DNA from: Pseudohongiella sp.
GTDB lineage: Bacteria > Pseudomonadota > Gammaproteobacteria > Pseudomonadales > Pseudohongiellaceae
DNA length: 64,000 nucleotides
Assembly (NCBI GenBank): GCA_030651695.1
Contig: JAUSCD010000035.1
Span: 1 to 64,000 of the forward strand
Direction: 5' to 3'
In this document: in pieces, positions 26,074-33,031 of the stretch
How positions within the stretch are numbered: the stretch's first letter is position 1
Layout of the letters: each line of letters opens with the position of its first letter
Notes under the pieces: generated by a model
The model's input: only the letters and a program-made list of their open reading frames with translations
What the model was told of the DNA's origin: nothing
The model's database searches: none
Translations under genes and position numbers: made by a program

Positions 26074-27189
26074 GTGAGCGGCATCAAGACAGAAACAAGC
26101 ACAATTGCGCTGGCAGGATTCGCTGGTTTACTGCTATGCGCATTGGGCCTTGGCTCATTTGTCTCACCAGAGGCGGCGCTGTGCTGGGCATTGGTGAGCA
26201 CACTGATATGGATGCTGGTCTGGCAGCAGACACACAGCCGTTTGCAGGGCAATCGCGCAGACGCCTCATCACCGCTTTTCTCCGACCTTGGCTGGGCCAA
26301 TCGCATGACAATAGGTCGTGGCTGGCTGATCGCGGCCACAGGTGGTTTTCTGGCAATCCCTGACGCCTTGCCCGAGCAACCCATACTGGTGTGGATAGCG
26401 GCTGCCGCCTATTCAATTGCTGCCATTTTTGACCGGCTGGATGGTTTTGTTGCACGCAAAACTCAACGCGGCAGTTTGCTGGGCGCAGAGCTCGATACTG
26501 TGTTTGATGCGTTGGGCCTGATAGTTGCGCCTTTGCTGGCACTGCAACTGGGCAAAATACATTGGTCATATCTGCTGGTAAGTGTTGCCTATTACTTGTT
26601 TATGCTGGGCATCCAGTACCGCAAACGGAGTAACAAAGCGGTCTATCCGCTGGCATCCAGCAAACTGCGCAGAACCTTGGCTGGCTTCCAGATGGCTTAT
26701 GTTGCTGTTGTATTGTGGCCGCCTTTCCAGGCTGAAGTGACCGTTCTCTCCGGATTTGGTTTTATGCTGCCATTACTGGCGGGATTTTTAGTGGACTGGT
26801 TTGTGGTAAGCGGTCGTATTAATCCGTATGACATCAAAACCGCTCACCTGTTCGGGAGAATACAATTGATAGTTGACACTGTGCTGCTACCAGCTCTGCG
26901 CCTGTTGATGCTTCCTGCTGTTTATTATATTGCCGCCCACTCGCAATGGAACGTTATCAGCTTACTGATCGCCGGCCTGGCCATGTTGATGATTGTTCCC
27001 GGACTGGCCGGGCGAGCTGGCGCCATGGCACTCATGATGCTGCTGGCGTGGACCGTACCGGCGCCCATAACCGAATCAGTCATGCTACTGGTACTGTTCA
27101 GTGCAATTGCCATCGTACTTCTTGGTTGCGGCCGCTTCAGTCTGTGGCAGGCGGACGATGACTGGGTCAACCGTCAGGATGGTGCCTGA
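26074..27189 (+). CDS. CDP-alcohol phosphatidyltransferase family protein
   Basis: 371 residues from a GTG start. The catalytic signature D-x2-DG-x2-AR-x8-G-x3-D-x3-D is complete: FDRLDGFVARKTQRGSLLG, then AELDTVFDALG. About ten hydrophobic helices surround it, more than the six of PgsA or PssA, so it has an added C-terminal membrane part (about residues 240-371). The family transfers a phosphoalcohol from CDP-diacylglycerol or CDP-alcohol to an acceptor. The stop codon shares one base with the ATG of the next gene (TGATG), giving tight coupling to the flippase-like protein. This favours a role in making a membrane lipid. Confidence 0.85.
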   Translation: MSGIKTETSTIALAGFAGLLLCALGLGSFVSPEAALCWALVSTLIWMLVWQQTHSRLQGNRADASSPLFSDLGWANRMTIGRGWLIAATGGFLAIPDALPEQPILVWIAAAAYSIAAIFDRLDGFVARKTQRGSLLGAELDTVFDALGLIVAPLLALQLGKIHWSYLLVSVAYYLFMLGIQYRKRSNKAVYPLASSKLRRTLAGFQMAYVAVVLWPPFQAEVTVLSGFGFMLPLLAGFLVDWFVVSGRINPYDIKTAHLFGRIQLIVDTVLLPALRLLMLPAVYYIAAHSQWNVISLLIAGLAMLMIVPGLAGRAGAMALMMLLAWTVPAPITESVMLLVLFSAIAIVLLGCGRFSLWQADDDWVNRQDGA

Positions 27190-28235
27190 TGCCACAGTAT
27201 CGCTGGTTAGGTTTATTACTCTGGCTGATTGCTCTGGCATTGGTATCGTGGACGTTAAGCCATTTACCGCTGGAAGATATCGGCCAATCACTGTCAGCGC
27301 TTGGATGGGAACAATGGTCGGTGTGGGCGCTGGTGAATGGGCTGGTGATTATTATCGCAACAGTGCGCTGGCAAGTGCTGCTGCGCATGCTGGGGCACAG
27401 CGTCGGTTTTTTTGATCTGGTGGTGATCAAACAAGCCGGACAAACCATCAGCTTTATCACGCCCGGCCCCCAGTTTGGCGGCGAGCCTCTGCAAATATAC
27501 TGGTTATATAAACGCACAGGCATGGGCATTCATAGCGCTGTGTTAGCGCTGGGTATAGACCGCTTTTATGAACTCTGGATCAATTTCCTGGTATTGATGA
27601 TGGGAGTGATTCTGTTGCTGTTATCTCCCGGGTTCGGAGCGCACACGGGAGCCAACAACTGGCAACAGATTCTGGTGCTGATGAGCGTTTTATTACTGCT
27701 GCTGTCGGCGCTGGCGTATGCAGCGGTAAGACAGCCCCAACTGATCTCAGGTCGTCTGGAAAAACTCAGCGCACGCTGGCTAAGCAACCCCCGCCTCATG
27801 AACCTGGACCATCACTGGCATTCCATGGGTGCCGATTTGCGACTTGCTGTTGCCACAAAAAAACCGGCGCTGCTCAAGGCCCTCATGTTATCCGTGCTGG
27901 TCTGGGTGTTGATTGCGCTTGAGATGTGGCTGGTGCTGGGCTTTTTTGATATCACACTGGAGATCAGTGGACTGGTGCTGATTCTGGTTGCGATGCGGTT
28001 GGCCTTGCTGCTGCCGTTGCCGGGCGGCATAGGCACTCTTGAAGCATCTGTATTCTGGTCATTTCAATTGCTGCAGCTATCACCGACAGCCGCATTGGCA
28101 GTGATTGCTATCATGCGACTGCGCGACGCTCTGGTTTTGATTGCCGGTCTGGCATGCCTGCGCGTTGCTCAGAACGGTTCCGCGCAAGCGACGCCGGTGA
28201 TTAGTATGCCTTACGGTAAGCCGCCCAGCACGTAG
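27189..28235 (+). CDS. Flippase-like membrane protein (lysylphosphatidylglycerol synthase TM region / UPF0104 family)
   Basis: 348 residues, about eight membrane helices. The N-terminal LSHLPLEDIGQSLSALGWEQW, the loop SFITPGPQFGGEPLQIYWLYK and the later RLALLLPLPGGIGTLEASVFW match the MprF-like N-terminal flippase domain found alone in many bacteria (UPF0104/YbhN-like). In MprF this part moves aminoacyl-lipids across the membrane. There is no synthase domain. Directly coupled to the CDP-alcohol phosphatidyltransferase, it may flip that enzyme's product. The last 35 bases overlap the end of the convergent pterin-synthase-like gene. Confidence 0.8.
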   Translation: MPQYRWLGLLLWLIALALVSWTLSHLPLEDIGQSLSALGWEQWSVWALVNGLVIIIATVRWQVLLRMLGHSVGFFDLVVIKQAGQTISFITPGPQFGGEPLQIYWLYKRTGMGIHSAVLALGIDRFYELWINFLVLMMGVILLLLSPGFGAHTGANNWQQILVLMSVLLLLLSALAYAAVRQPQLISGRLEKLSARWLSNPRLMNLDHHWHSMGADLRLAVATKKPALLKALMLSVLVWVLIALEMWLVLGFFDITLEISGLVLILVAMRLALLLPLPGGIGTLEASVFWSFQLLQLSPTAALAVIAIMRLRDALVLIAGLACLRVAQNGSAQATPVISMPYGKPPST

Positions 28236-28578
28236 CATTTTCCCAAAGCTTTACGTTCAATGTTCCGGTACCCGGCGGATTGATATTGTCCAGCATGCGT
28301 TCGCAGATAATACGGCTGAAATGTTCGATGCTGGGATTCAGCCCTGCAAACTCAGGCTTGTCGTTGAGCAAGCTATCCCGAAAATCATCGACGATGCTGT
28401 TTAACGCAGCTTCAATTTCTACGATGTCGACAAGATAACCATGTTTGTCCAGTTCGGCCGCTTCAATACTGATCTCGGCAACGTAGTGGTGAGCGTGCGG
28501 AAAGTTTTCACTACCCCAGTCGCCTCCGATCAGAAAATGGTTGGCGATAAAATCCTTGGTGACGGCTACGGTATACAT
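28201..28578 (-). CDS. 6-pyruvoyl-tetrahydropterin synthase / QueD homologue with Glu at the catalytic Cys position
   Basis: 125 residues. The T-fold is recognised from FIANHFLIGG (first zinc His), NFPHAHHY (HxH zinc pair), the Asp in LVDIVEIEAALN and the PSIEHFSRIICERML segment with the conserved Glu-His. In QueD and PTPS the HxH is preceded by a catalytic Cys (C-x3-HxH). Here that position is Glu (E-x3-HxH), as in the PTPS-III group that cleaves the dihydroneopterin side chain to feed folate synthesis. It is therefore neither a standard QueD nor a standard PTPS. It is the last gene of the ribA-reductase-dehydrogenase operon, 16 bases after the dehydrogenase. Confidence 0.82.
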   Translation of the reverse strand: MYTVAVTKDFIANHFLIGGDWGSENFPHAHHYVAEISIEAAELDKHGYLVDIVEIEAALNSIVDDFRDSLLNDKPEFAGLNPSIEHFSRIICERMLDNINPPGTGTLNVKLWENATCWAAYRKAY

Positions 28579-28594
28579 GGATATTCCTTCTGAA

Positions 28595-29617
28595 TTAGTC
28601 GTAAACGAACAGAGCCTGCAAAACCTCTTCAGGCTTGTTATGCAGCAATTTGTACAGATCGTCAGCTTGCGCCAGCGCTCTGCGATGTGTGATCAGTGTT
28701 TGTGGCTGCAGACGCCTGATCATTTCCCAGGCGATTTCAAAGCGGCGTTTCTTGTCCCAGCGCCCGCTCAAGGCAGGCGCAAGCGTGCTGACCTGACTGG
28801 TAGAAATTCTCAACCGGTTACGGTGAGCGTCTCCCCCGAGAGCTATCAGGGCAGATTTATTGCCGTACCAGCTGCCAATTACAATACGACTGTCAAAACC
28901 ACTCAAACCAATCGCAAGATTCAAAGCATCGGGAACACCACTGACTTCATAAATCAGATCAGCGCCTGTTTCCAGCAACAGTTTTGACTTGAAATTGTCC
29001 AGATCGCCGCGCGGATCATAACTACCGGTGGCGCCAAGTGTTATGGAGGTTTCTCGTCGCTTGCTGATGGTATCCAGCGTATACAATGCAGCCAGCGGAC
29101 AAGCAGCAAGAATGCCAGATAACAATAAACCCACTATCCCTTGTCCCAATACAACAACGCGCTCACCAACCACAGGCGCGCCGTCCTGCACCAGATTCAC
29201 AGCGGTTTCCATATTTGGCAGAAACACCGCTGCCTGCGAATCCACGTCATCAGGCACCAGAATCAACTGGTCTGCGGTAGCAGTAAAATGTGACACATGG
29301 GGCTGAAATGAAAACACACGCTTACCCAACCAATTGCCAGCAACGTCTTTACCCGCGGATATCACTTCACCGACGCAGGCATAACCGTACTGCAAAGGAT
29401 ATGAAGCCTGTGATGCCAGCGAGGCCAGACTGGCATCCAGACTCATCTGATCCGGGAGCTGTCCGCGATAAACCAGCATCTCGGTGCCCGCGCTGATGGC
29501 CGAGCAAATACTCCTGACCAGCAGCTGATCAGGTGCCGGCTCTGCCATAACCATTGACCGCACCTCAAGGGACAATGGTGCGGTAAACCATAGCTGCTGG
29601 AGTAAACCGGTCATCAA
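28595..29617 (-). CDS. Zinc-type medium-chain dehydrogenase
   Basis: 340 residues. The MDR fold is clear: CSAISAGTEMLVYRG with the catalytic-zinc Cys, YPLQYGYACVGEV, KRVFSFQPHVSHF with the His ligand, the Rossmann motif VVLGQGIVGLLLSGIL and a Glu-containing GADLIYEVSG. The structural-zinc four-Cys loop of horse-liver-type enzymes is absent. The layout resembles BchC/threonine-dehydrogenase-like members. Oxidation of a hydroxyl on a ribityl or pterin side chain would fit its operon. It overlaps the reductase gene by four bases (ATGA). Confidence 0.8.
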   Translation of the reverse strand: MMTGLLQQLWFTAPLSLEVRSMVMAEPAPDQLLVRSICSAISAGTEMLVYRGQLPDQMSLDASLASLASQASYPLQYGYACVGEVISAGKDVAGNWLGKRVFSFQPHVSHFTATADQLILVPDDVDSQAAVFLPNMETAVNLVQDGAPVVGERVVVLGQGIVGLLLSGILAACPLAALYTLDTISKRRETSITLGATGSYDPRGDLDNFKSKLLLETGADLIYEVSGVPDALNLAIGLSGFDSRIVIGSWYGNKSALIALGGDAHRNRLRISTSQVSTLAPALSGRWDKKRRFEIAWEMIRRLQPQTLITHRRALAQADDLYKLLHNKPEEVLQALFVYD

Positions 29618-30345
29618 CTATTTCCATCGGTGGCGGGCACAGTGATGTTGTACTGCAATTTCCCCCACATAATCAAATCGTCGCCCAGCATACCGCTGAA
29701 CATCGGGGAGATTTGCGGCAACTCTTCTTTGGAGCCAAATTCCAAATCTGCGACAGCCTTATAGCCACCCACAAGTCGGGGCGCTACTGTCAACACCATG
29801 GCATCCACCAGTTTCTGTTTCAAAAAACCGGTAATCACATTAGCTCCGCCTTCCACCATCAGACTGTGGATACCACGCTGCTTTAACTCGAGCATCGCTT
29901 CATGCAGACAGACACGCCCTCCGGCGTCGCCGGGGAGACGAATAATTTCCAGATCAGTATGTTCTGGCGAAAGGCCGCCTGAGCTTGTCATAACCCAGCA
30001 GCGCTTGTCCGACAAATGGCATAATCTCGCATCTGGCGGGATTCTGAGATTGGCATCCAGCACAATCGGCTGCGGGTCAGGGCCGGGACACTGACGCACA
30101 TTAAGGCGCGGATTGTCGGACAACACAGTGCCGATTCCGACCAGAATCCCATCATGAATACTACGTAGCTGGTGAGTCAGCATGAGCGACTGATCACCGC
30201 TTAGCGCCAGCGATTCACCAGAGTGAAGTGTAATACTGCCGTCCCAGCTCTGAGCATAACTCAGGGTGACAAACGGACGATCTTTGTGCCGGCACTGCAC
30301 GCGCTGTTCAATAATCCAGCGCTCGATTTGCTGGTTGAGGCTCAT
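29614..30345 (-). CDS. RibD C-terminal-type reductase, stand-alone
   Basis: 243 residues of dihydrofolate-reductase-like fold. The motifs RPFVTLSYAQSWDGSI, DGILVGIGTVLSDNPRLNVR and LMVEGGANVITGFL are those of the reductase domain of bifunctional RibD. That domain uses NADPH to reduce the ribosyl of the GTP cyclohydrolase II product to ribityl. The deaminase domain is missing, so the product would remain a 2,5-diamino pyrimidine unless a deaminase lies elsewhere. It overlaps by four bases both with the upstream GTP cyclohydrolase II gene and with the downstream dehydrogenase gene. Confidence 0.85.
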   Translation of the reverse strand: MSLNQQIERWIIEQRVQCRHKDRPFVTLSYAQSWDGSITLHSGESLALSGDQSLMLTHQLRSIHDGILVGIGTVLSDNPRLNVRQCPGPDPQPIVLDANLRIPPDARLCHLSDKRCWVMTSSGGLSPEHTDLEIIRLPGDAGGRVCLHEAMLELKQRGIHSLMVEGGANVITGFLKQKLVDAMVLTVAPRLVGGYKAVADLEFGSKEELPQISPMFSGMLGDDLIMWGKLQYNITVPATDGNS

Positions 30346-30995
30346 TGGTCCCTGTGACGGAATGAATTCATCGGCATCATGTGATCCATGCGCTTGACCT
30401 TGGTAAGGAGGTAGGCTTCGTTGTCAGCGTTAACCGGAGCTTCAAGCGACACGCGCGAACTGACTCTGATACCTTCGGCCTGCAGCGCCGCAATTTTTAA
30501 CGGGTTATTAGTCATCAGTCGTACCGAGCTGACGCCCAGATCTTCGAGGATACAAGCTGCCAGCGAATATTCTCGCTCATCAGCCTTGTGTCCCAGCATC
30601 AGATTGGCATCCACTGTGTCATAACCCTGATCCTGCAAATTGTAGGCATCCAGTTTGGCCATCAGACCGATGCCACGACCTTCCTGACGCAGATATACAA
30701 TCACGCCATGGCCCTTTTCCGCAACCATGGCCATGGAGCGCTGCAACTGCTCACCGCAGTCGCATCTGCGGGAGCCCATCACATCGCCGGTGAAGCACTC
30801 TGAATGGACCCGCACCAGCACGTCATCGCAGGTAGAAACTTCTCCCATGCAAAATGCCAGATGCTCTTTGTTGTCAATCGAGTTGGTGTAGTACACCAAC
30901 TGGAAGTCACCGTGTTCGGTCGGAATACGACCCGAGGTCATGCGAGTGACCGTCGGTTTGGTTCTGGAAGTCTTGATAACACTGATATTTGACAT
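30342..30995 (-). CDS. ribA: GTP cyclohydrolase II
   Basis: 217 residues from the ATG at 30995; the frame runs 49 codons further upstream, but those residues are not family-like. The zinc site is C-x10-C-x-C (SECFTGDVMGSRRCDCGE) and the catalytic region reads VIVYLRQEGRGIGLMAKL, with the Tyr and Arg of the ring-opening mechanism. The enzyme opens GTP to 2,5-diamino-6-ribosylamino-pyrimidinone 5'-phosphate, releasing formate and pyrophosphate. It lacks the RibB (DHBP synthase) domain and no other riboflavin gene except the reductase is here. As the first gene of a four-gene operon it may serve a pathway other than flavin. I see no FMN riboswitch in the leader. Confidence 0.9.
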   Translation of the reverse strand: MSNISVIKTSRTKPTVTRMTSGRIPTEHGDFQLVYYTNSIDNKEHLAFCMGEVSTCDDVLVRVHSECFTGDVMGSRRCDCGEQLQRSMAMVAEKGHGVIVYLRQEGRGIGLMAKLDAYNLQDQGYDTVDANLMLGHKADEREYSLAACILEDLGVSSVRLMTNNPLKIAALQAEGIRVSSRVSLEAPVNADNEAYLLTKVKRMDHMMPMNSFRHRDQ

Positions 30996-31146
30996 AGTGC
31001 GGCATACTACGGCCCTGCCTTTTATTAGGCAAGCGACCGCTCCTGTTAGCTTGTGGTTGTTGACTGATACGCTCACCACTGCCTTCCGGTTTAATGGCAG
31101 ACAAAATAGCTGGTGGAATGTTGTTTGAGCATTTGCATACAATGGC

Positions 31147-31192
31147 GGCCCTATAGCTCAGAGCGGACCCTGCTTTGCTCCCAGATCTCTAT
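31147..31192 (+). other. Stretch resembling the 5' half of a tRNA-Ala
   Basis: The sequence contains cctatagctcag followed, at nearly the spacing expected in a tRNA, by ccctgctttgc. Bacterial tRNA-Ala(UGC) genes read ctatagctcag and then cctgctttgc, in the D-arm and anticodon arm. The D-loop is shortened, the anticodon stem does not close and no T-arm or CCA end follows, so this is not a working tRNA. It may be a decayed fragment or coincidence. It overlaps the TTG start of the glycosyltransferase gene. Confidence 0.3.
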
Positions 31193-32236
31193 TTTATAAT
31201 TCCCGGAAACCTGCACACACTGACTGGTGGTTATGCCTATGACCGCGAACTCATTGCCGGCCTTCAGAGTCTGGGCATCAGGGTTCATCATATCACTGTG
31301 TCAGCGCGATACCCTCTTCCTGACGCTGAAGCGGAAGCAGAAACGGCGCGTCTGATAGCGGCCATACCGGACAACGCGGTAATATTGGCCGACGGTCTTG
31401 CATACGGTGCTATGGATAACATTGCCCGCATAGAACATCAACGGCTGAAAATCATCGCCCTCTGTCATCACCCACTGGCCTTTGAGTCCGGACTCGATAC
31501 CCGATTGCAATCACATTTATTCAAATCGGAGAAAGCAGCACTGGAACTTGCGAGAGCTGTTGTTGTTACCAGCCCGGCCACCGCCCGACTTCTGAGCAAT
31601 GCTTTTGGGGTTGCTGAAAACAAAATCACGGTGGCCCTGCCTGGCACTCAAAAGCAGGCTTTTGCCCCGTGCATGGGGCATCCGCCTGTGCTGCTGACTG
31701 TAGCCACACTTATCCAGCGCAAAGCCCATGACGTGCTGATTGATGCCTTGTCGCGTCTGACTTATCTGGACTGGAGCGCGCGTTTTGTCGGCGGCGACCA
31801 ATTCGATCCGGAGTGGGCAGCATTTTTGAAAAAAAGGACTGAGACACTTGGCCTTGCCGAGCGTATCAGCTTTGTGGGTAACGTCAGTGATCTGAACCCG
31901 GAATATGCCAATGCCGATGTGTTTGTGCTGCCATCCAGATTTGAAGGCTACGGTATGGTATTCGCCGAAGCACTTGCTGCCGGTTTGCCGATTGTTGCAG
32001 CGCGTGCCGGCGCTGTTCCCGATGTCGTGCCTGAAACTGCAGGCATGCTGATTCCACCTGACGACGCCACCAGACTGGCTTTTGCATTGCATACCATGCT
32101 GACTGAACCGCAACAGTATCAGGCACTGAGACTGGGTGCGCAGCAGGCGGCTGCAAGCTTGCCAGACTGGCAACAGAGCGCCGCACAAGTTGCAGATTTG
32201 CTGCAGACCATTAACGCTACAGGACAAGACACATGA
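31175..32236 (+). CDS. GT4-family glycosyltransferase
   Basis: 353 residues. The only usable start in frame is the TTG at 31175, since a stop lies seven codons upstream. The N-terminal IIPGNLHTLTGGYAYDREL is the acceptor-side loop, and the C-terminal half has the donor-binding TLIQRKAHDVLIDAL and the E-x7-E motif FEGYGMVFAEALAAGLP of GT-B retaining glycosyltransferases. It should transfer a sugar from a nucleotide-sugar in the cytoplasm. It is divergent from the ribA operon and its stop overlaps the methyltransferase start by ATGA, so sugar transfer and methylation are likely consecutive steps. Confidence 0.85.
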   Translation: MLPDLYFIIPGNLHTLTGGYAYDRELIAGLQSLGIRVHHITVSARYPLPDAEAEAETARLIAAIPDNAVILADGLAYGAMDNIARIEHQRLKIIALCHHPLAFESGLDTRLQSHLFKSEKAALELARAVVVTSPATARLLSNAFGVAENKITVALPGTQKQAFAPCMGHPPVLLTVATLIQRKAHDVLIDALSRLTYLDWSARFVGGDQFDPEWAAFLKKRTETLGLAERISFVGNVSDLNPEYANADVFVLPSRFEGYGMVFAEALAAGLPIVAARAGAVPDVVPETAGMLIPPDDATRLAFALHTMLTEPQQYQALRLGAQQAAASLPDWQQSAAQVADLLQTINATGQDT

Positions 32237-33030
32237 GTGGATTTTCAATTGACTGGCTGGATCTGCGTGAACCAGCAGACTTTGGAGCCAGAGACAAAAA
32301 TCTCGCCGCGCAGCTGGTTGATTTTCTGCAAGCTGACACAGAGATTTCTCCGATTGTTGTAGATCTGGGGTCAGGCACCGGTTCCACTCTCAGAGCACTG
32401 ACAAAGCTGGGCGCGCACAGATGTGTCTGGCGACTGGTGGATCATAATCCTGCGCTTTTGAACGAAGCCCTCCGCCGACACGGGCAGGATGAAATTGTTG
32501 AAGACTACGAAGCTGACTTGCTGGATGTGAGCTCTTTGCCATTGGGCGGCGCATCACTACTGTCGGCATCAGCGCTGTTTGATCTTGTGTCCGGACAAGT
32601 TGTTGACGCTGTGGTCGCCCGCATAAAAAAACAAGGTACAGCTTTTTATGCTGCGCTTAATTATGACGGCCGCACTGAATGGACTCCGGCCCACGCTTTG
32701 GACAAGGTCGTACTCGCAGCCTTCAATCTGGATCAGCAACGTGATAAAGGCATGGGGCCTGCACTGGGCCCGGAGTCTGCAGCTTACTTAAAAGCTGCGC
32801 TTGAAGGTGCCGGGTATACTGTTTACACCGGCGACAGCCCCTGGCAGCTGGGTCCGGATCAACAGGCACTAATGGCGGACTTGATACGCGGCATTCGTTC
32901 AGCGGTGTCTGCAGACTACGGGCTGGATCAACAAGCGCTGGATGAATGGGAAAACTTTCGCCTGGCACATGTCACTGATGGCCGCTGCCTGATCGGCCAC
33001 TCGGATGTGCTTGCGTTTGCCCACATCTGA
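32233..33030 (+). CDS. SAM-dependent methyltransferase
   Basis: 265 residues. Motif I is PIVVDLGSGTGSTLRAL; an acidic end of strand 2 (WRLVDHNPALL), a YEADLLDV loop and ALFDLVSGQVVDAVV complete the Rossmann-fold methyltransferase. The substrate is not evident. It is translationally coupled to the GT4 gene and ends one base from the end of the convergent LTA-synthase-like gene. I infer that it belongs to the same pathway as the ribA operon on the opposite strand. Confidence 0.8.
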   Translation: MSGFSIDWLDLREPADFGARDKNLAAQLVDFLQADTEISPIVVDLGSGTGSTLRALTKLGAHRCVWRLVDHNPALLNEALRRHGQDEIVEDYEADLLDVSSLPLGGASLLSASALFDLVSGQVVDAVVARIKKQGTAFYAALNYDGRTEWTPAHALDKVVLAAFNLDQQRDKGMGPALGPESAAYLKAALEGAGYTVYTGDSPWQLGPDQQALMADLIRGIRSAVSADYGLDQQALDEWENFRLAHVTDGRCLIGHSDVLAFAHI

Positions 33031-33031
33031 A

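Noticed and set aside
30996-31142. N-terminal extension of GTP cyclohydrolase II
   Set aside because: The 49 extra residues are not family-like; the ATG at 30995 gives the normal length.
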